Positions 60,833 to 64,000 of a DNA stretch of 64,000 nucleotides are shown one piece after another. The notes under the pieces were generated by a model, which worked only from the letters and a program-made list of their open reading frames with translations, had not been told where the DNA came from and searched no databases. The translations under genes and the position numbers were made by a program. The stretch's first letter is position 1, and each line of letters begins with the position of its first letter. The stretch is taken from assembly GCF_000176135.1 (NCBI RefSeq), contig NZ_ACZN01000018.1:1042984-1106983 (forward strand), in the 5' to 3' direction. The stretch is from Vibrio coralliilyticus ATCC BAA-450 (GTDB taxonomy: Bacteria > Pseudomonadota > Gammaproteobacteria > Enterobacterales > Vibrionaceae).

Positions 60833-61777
60833 GTGCCTGATATGAAGCTATTTGCTGGTAACGCTACACCTGAACTAGCCCAACGTATTGCTGATCGTCT
60901 ATACATCTCTCTTGGTGATGCTACTGTTTCTCGTTTTTCTGATGGCGAAGTCGCTGTACAAATCAACGAAAACGTACGTGGTAGTGATGTTTTCATCATC
61001 CAATCTACCTGCGCACCAACTAACGACAACCTAATGGAACTTGTAGTGATGATTGACGCAATGCGCCGCGCTTCAGCGGGCCGTATTACAGCAGTTATCC
61101 CTTACTTTGGTTACGCTCGCCAAGACCGTCGTGTACGTTCAGCGCGTGTGCCAATCACAGCAAAAGTTGTTGCTGACTTCCTTTCTAACGTTGGCGTTGA
61201 CCGCGTCCTAACCATTGACCTACACGCAGAGCAAATCCAGGGCTTCTTCGATGTTCCTGTAGATAACATCTTCGGTACACCAGTTCTTCTGGATGATATG
61301 GAAGCGCGTGGTCTAGAAAATCCAGTTGTTGTTTCTCCAGATCTTGGCGGTGTTGTACGTGCTCGTGCAACAGCTAAAGCACTAGGTGACATCGACATCG
61401 CTATCGTTGATAAGCGTCGCCCACGTGCGAACGTTTCCGAAGTGATGAACTTGATTGGTGATGTAGAAGGCCGTGACTGTGTGATCGTAGATGACATGAT
61501 CGATACTGGCGGTACGCTATGTAAAGCAGCTGAAGCGCTTAAAGAGCGCGGTGCTAAGCGAGTCTTTGCTTACGCAACTCACGCTGTATTCTCTGGTAAC
61601 GCTGCGCATAACATCAAGAACTCAGTACTGGACCAAGTCATCGTGACCGACTCCATTACTCAGTCAAAAGAAATGCAGGCAACGGGTAAAGTGACTACGC
61701 TAAGCTTATCTCGTATGCTGGCTGAAGCAATTCGTCGTATTAGCAACGAAGAGTCTATCTCAGCAATGTTCAACTAA
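60833..61777 (+). CDS. prs: Ribose-phosphate pyrophosphokinase (PRPP synthase)
   Basis: A protein of 314 residues starting at GTG 60833 (M-P-D-M-K-L-F-A-G-N), as in E. coli. R-R-V-R-S-A-R-V-P, D-L-H-A-E-Q-I-Q-G-F-F and D-D-M-I-D-T-G-G-T hold the ATP and ribose-5-phosphate sites. It makes PRPP for nucleotide, His and Trp synthesis. It ends at its own terminator. Confidence 0.97.
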   Translation: MPDMKLFAGNATPELAQRIADRLYISLGDATVSRFSDGEVAVQINENVRGSDVFIIQSTCAPTNDNLMELVVMIDAMRRASAGRITAVIPYFGYARQDRRVRSARVPITAKVVADFLSNVGVDRVLTIDLHAEQIQGFFDVPVDNIFGTPVLLDDMEARGLENPVVVSPDLGGVVRARATAKALGDIDIAIVDKRRPRANVSEVMNLIGDVEGRDCVIVDDMIDTGGTLCKAAEALKERGAKRVFAYATHAVFSGNAAHNIKNSVLDQVIVTDSITQSKEMQATGKVTTLSLSRMLAEAIRRISNEESISAMFN

Positions 61778-61802
61778 TCTTAGATTAGATAAGAATGACT
61801 TA

Positions 61803-61830
61803 AAAACACCCCACTTTGGGGTGTTTTTTT
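61803..61830 (+). terminator. Terminator of prs
   Basis: ACACCCCA, loop CTT, TGGGGTGT, followed by seven T. It lies 25 bases after the prs stop. Confidence 0.93.
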
Positions 61831-61926
61831 ATGGCAACAAACTGGCAGTCAATCCACACCTCGCCCGAGGTAAGAATTCTGTGCTATCATACTGCGCTTT
61901 TTGAGATTCCAAGAGAGATTCTAACC

Positions 61927-62517
61927 TTGAGTCAACAGATCAAACTTCTTGTCGGCCTTGCCAATCCTGGGCCTGAATATGCCAGAACCCGTCATAACGC
62001 TGGGGCTTGGGTAGTAGAAGAACTGGCACGCGTTCATAACATCACACTGAAAAACGAAGCGAAGTTTTTTGGCCTGACTGGACGCATTATGATGAACGGT
62101 CAAGATCTCCGCTTGCTTATCCCAACGACCTTTATGAATCTCTCTGGCAAATCCATTGCCGCATTGGCGAAGTTTTACCAGATTAAACCAGAAGAGATCA
62201 TGGTCGCACACGATGAGCTAGACTTACCTCCCGGTGTCGCCAAATTTAAGAAAGGTGGCGGCCATGGTGGGCACAATGGTCTACGTGACACAATTAGTAA
62301 GCTTGGTAATTGCAAAGATTTCTATCGTCTGAGGATTGGTATTGGCCATCCGGGACACAAAGATAAAGTAGCGGGATTTGTTCTAGGTAAAGCGCCTGCC
62401 AAAGAGCAAGAGCTACTTGATGCAGCGGCTGATGAATCTGTTCGCTGTCTAGACATCCTAATAAAGGATGGCTTATCGAAAGCGCAAAACCGTCTACACA
62501 CGTTCAAAGCAGAATAA
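61927..62517 (+). CDS. pth: Peptidyl-tRNA hydrolase
   Basis: A TTG start at 61927 gives 196 residues (M-S-Q-Q-I-K-L-L-V-G-L-A-N-P-G), the vibrio family length; the frame upstream overlaps the prs terminator and is not homologous. R-H-N-A-G holds the catalytic His, and H-D-E-L-D and G-G-G-H-G-G-H-N-G-L complete the active site. It releases peptides from stalled peptidyl-tRNA. The rare start codon may limit expression. Confidence 0.95.
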   Translation: MSQQIKLLVGLANPGPEYARTRHNAGAWVVEELARVHNITLKNEAKFFGLTGRIMMNGQDLRLLIPTTFMNLSGKSIAALAKFYQIKPEEIMVAHDELDLPPGVAKFKKGGGHGGHNGLRDTISKLGNCKDFYRLRIGIGHPGHKDKVAGFVLGKAPAKEQELLDAAADESVRCLDILIKDGLSKAQNRLHTFKAE

Positions 62518-62527
62518 GGTTAATATC

Positions 62528-63619
62528 ATGGGTTTTAAATGTGGCATCGTTGGTCTACCAAACGTAGGTAAGTCAACTCTGTTTAACGCACTAACTAAAG
62601 CAGGTATCGAGGCGGCAAACTTCCCGTTCTGTACTATCGAGCCAAATACTGGCGTTGTACCTGTACCCGATCTGCGCTTAGACGCACTGGCGAAGATCGT
62701 TAACCCACAGAAAGTCCTGCCAACAACGATGGAGTTCGTTGACATTGCAGGTCTGGTTGCCGGTGCATCTAAAGGTGAAGGTCTAGGTAACAAATTCCTA
62801 GCGAACATCCGCGAAACTGATGCGATTGGCCACGTAGTGCGCTGTTTTGAGAACGAAAACATCGTTCACGTAGCTGGTAAAGTGTCTCCTATTGAAGACA
62901 TTGAGGTTATCAACCTTGAGCTTGCGATGGCGGATCTAGATTCTTGTGAACGTGCAATTCAACGTAACAACAAGAAAGCAAAAGGTGGCGACAAAGACGC
63001 TAAGTTTGAGCTAACTGTTCTGGAAAAACTGCTTCCTGTTCTGACTGAAGGTGGCATGGCTCGCACTGTTGAGCTGGCAAAAGAAGAGCTGGCAGCGATT
63101 GGTTACCTGAACTTCTTAACCCTCAAGCCAACAATGTACATTGCCAACGTCAACGAAGATGGATTTGAAAATAACCCATACCTAGACGCAGTACGTGAGT
63201 TTGCAGCAAAAGAAAACAACGTTGTTGTCCCAGTTTGTGCGGCCATTGAATCTGAACTATCTGAACTGGATGATGAAGATCGTGAAGAGTTCCTAGCAGA
63301 TATGGGGATCGAAGAACCAGGCCTGAACCGTGTAATCCGCTCGGGTTACGAGCTGCTGACACTACACACTTACTTCACTGCAGGTGTTAAAGAAGTTCGA
63401 GCATGGACAATTCCAGTTGGAGCAACAGCGCCACAAGCAGCAGGTAAGATCCACACTGACTTTGAAAAAGGCTTCATCCGAGCTGAAGTCGTTGGTTACG
63501 ATGATTTCATCGAATTCAACGGTGAAAGTGGTGCAAAAGATGCAGGTAAATGGCGTTTAGAAGGTAAAGAATACATCGTGAAAGATGGTGATGTTGTTCA
63601 CTTCCGCTTTAACGTATAA
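62528..63619 (+). CDS. ychF: Redox-responsive ATPase/GTPase YchF (Obg family)
   Basis: ATG 62528 gives 363 residues (M-G-F-K-C-G-I-V-G-L-P-N-V-G-K-S). The P-loop G-L-P-N-V-G-K-S-T is at 9-17, with a D-I-A-G-L-V switch region, a coiled coil and a C-terminal TGS domain. It prefers ATP over GTP in studied homologues and binds ribosomes. It follows pth by 10 bases, a conserved pair. Confidence 0.96.
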   Translation: MGFKCGIVGLPNVGKSTLFNALTKAGIEAANFPFCTIEPNTGVVPVPDLRLDALAKIVNPQKVLPTTMEFVDIAGLVAGASKGEGLGNKFLANIRETDAIGHVVRCFENENIVHVAGKVSPIEDIEVINLELAMADLDSCERAIQRNNKKAKGGDKDAKFELTVLEKLLPVLTEGGMARTVELAKEELAAIGYLNFLTLKPTMYIANVNEDGFENNPYLDAVREFAAKENNVVVPVCAAIESELSELDDEDREEFLADMGIEEPGLNRVIRSGYELLTLHTYFTAGVKEVRAWTIPVGATAPQAAGKIHTDFEKGFIRAEVVGYDDFIEFNGESGAKDAGKWRLEGKEYIVKDGDVVHFRFNV

Positions 63620-63643
63620 TTTCTTCGCAAGTCATTGACTTTC

Positions 63644-63674
63644 AAAGCCAGCATTCGTGCTGGCTTTGTTGTTT
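63644..63674 (+). terminator. Terminator of pth-ychF
   Basis: AAAGCCAGC, loop ATTCGT, GCTGGCTTT, followed by GTTGTTT. Confidence 0.82.
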
Positions 63675-63805
63675 CTGGAACTTTGGCAATTAAATTAAGT
63701 TGGCTAATGGATAACATTTTGTTGTCACTTTTCGATGATTAACACGCCTCTTTGTTTAAAAAGAAACCGAACAGTTGATTTATCCCGATTTATTCAAAAA
63801 AACTA

Positions 63806-63834
63806 TTGACGGCTTTGCTGCAACTTCGCATAAT
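63806..63834 (+). promoter_or_regulatory. Promoter of the tRNA-Met gene
   Basis: TTGACG (63806-63811) and CATAAT (63829-63834) with exactly 17 bases between, followed by a GC-rich discriminator (GCGCGCC), as in stringently controlled stable-RNA promoters. Confidence 0.85.
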
Positions 63835-63887
63835 GCGCGCCGTTCCCAACGATAAGGTCAATTATCTGAAAGAACAAAAAATGGTAT

Positions 63888-63964
63888 GGCTACGTAGCTC
63901 AGCTGGTTAGAGCACATCACTCATAATGATGGGGTCACAGGTTCGAATCCCGTCGTAGCCACCA
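63888..63964 (+). tRNA. tRNA-Met (CAU), elongator
   Basis: 77 nucleotides with encoded CCA end. Acceptor arms GGCTACG and CGTAGCC pair fully; the anticodon loop is CTCATAA with anticodon CAU; the T-arm has GGTTCGAATCC. The first acceptor pair is G-C and the sequence closely follows E. coli elongator tRNA-Met from memory, so it is neither initiator nor the Ile2 (k2C) tRNA. Confidence 0.96.
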
Positions 63965-63997
63965 TTCCTAAAGACTTTTACGAAAGTATTTAGGAAT
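63964..63997 (+). other. Hairpin directly after the tRNA-Met gene
   Basis: ATTCCTAAA-G-ACTTT, loop TACG, AAAGT-A-TTTAGGAAT, with one mismatch. It may be a terminator or a processing structure before a further tRNA; the window ends before this can be judged. Confidence 0.55.
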
Positions 63998-64000
63998 AGA

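Noticed and set aside
61816..61926. N-terminal extension of Pth by 37 residues
   Set aside because: The extension overlaps the prs terminator T-run and is not homologous; the TTG at 61927 starts the conserved sequence.
1..64000. CRISPR array, insertion sequence, prophage or integron
   Set aside because: No spaced direct repeats, transposase or integrase frames, or phage gene blocks are present. The only tandem repeat is coding, inside rsxC.

Overview
The window looks like chromosomal DNA of a Vibrio or close relative in the Vibrionaceae. Gene order (rsxABCDGE-nth-gloA-DUF2753-motY-rnt, bamC-dapA-gcvR-bcp, hemA-prfA-prmC-sirB-kdsA, lolB-ispE-prs-pth-ychF) and the product sequences fit the large chromosome of that genus. 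The species cannot be fixed from the sequence alone.

Positions 1-27,004 hold most of a second, lateral-type (swarming) flagellar system. The plus-strand half runs fliM (cut by the window edge)-fliNPQR-flhBA, a degenerate EAL-like gene, lafA (flagellin), then lafBCDEFSTU (cap, chaperones, hook-length protein, FliL, sigma-28, MotA and MotB types), ending in a small unknown membrane protein. Facing it on the minus strand is flgBCDEFGHIJKL, which ends in an unusual flagellin-related gene. Divergent from flgB on the plus strand are flgA, flgM, flgN and a lytic transglycosylase. Together these give export gate, C-ring part, rod, rings, hook, filament, anti-sigma/sigma switch and stator. The LafK-type activator, MS ring and export ATPase are not in the window and may lie to the left. 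Sigma-54-like elements precede lafB and flgB, and a sigma-28-like element precedes lafA, which fits a class 2/class 3 hierarchy.

Positions 27,005-43,700 hold the Rsx/Rnf electron-transport operon (rsxC has a long 120-bp tandem-repeat tail), nth, gloA, a DUF2753 gene behind a near-perfect Fur-type palindrome, motY of the polar sodium motor, rnt, a predicted antiporter, bamC and dapA, gcvR, bcp and a Cache-domain chemoreceptor.

Positions 43,700-64,000 hold housekeeping genes: an AI-2E/PerM-family permease and a TusA-like protein, bepA, an arsC-like and a wrbA-like gene, two DUF genes, uraA behind a PurR-like box, ybaK, a 5'-nucleotidase lipoprotein, the hemA-prfA-prmC-sirB2-sirB1-kdsA operon, lolB-ispE, prs, pth, ychF and an elongator tRNA-Met.

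Two genes carry apparent one-base losses: flgE loses its conserved C-terminus, and rsxG runs into rsxE as one open frame. Both restore cleanly with one added base, so they are either assembly errors or recent mutations. No wholly unknown multi-gene system was found. The least explained parts are the EAL-like protein, the flagellin-like protein after flgL, the small membrane protein after lafU, and the flagellum-linked transglycosylase.
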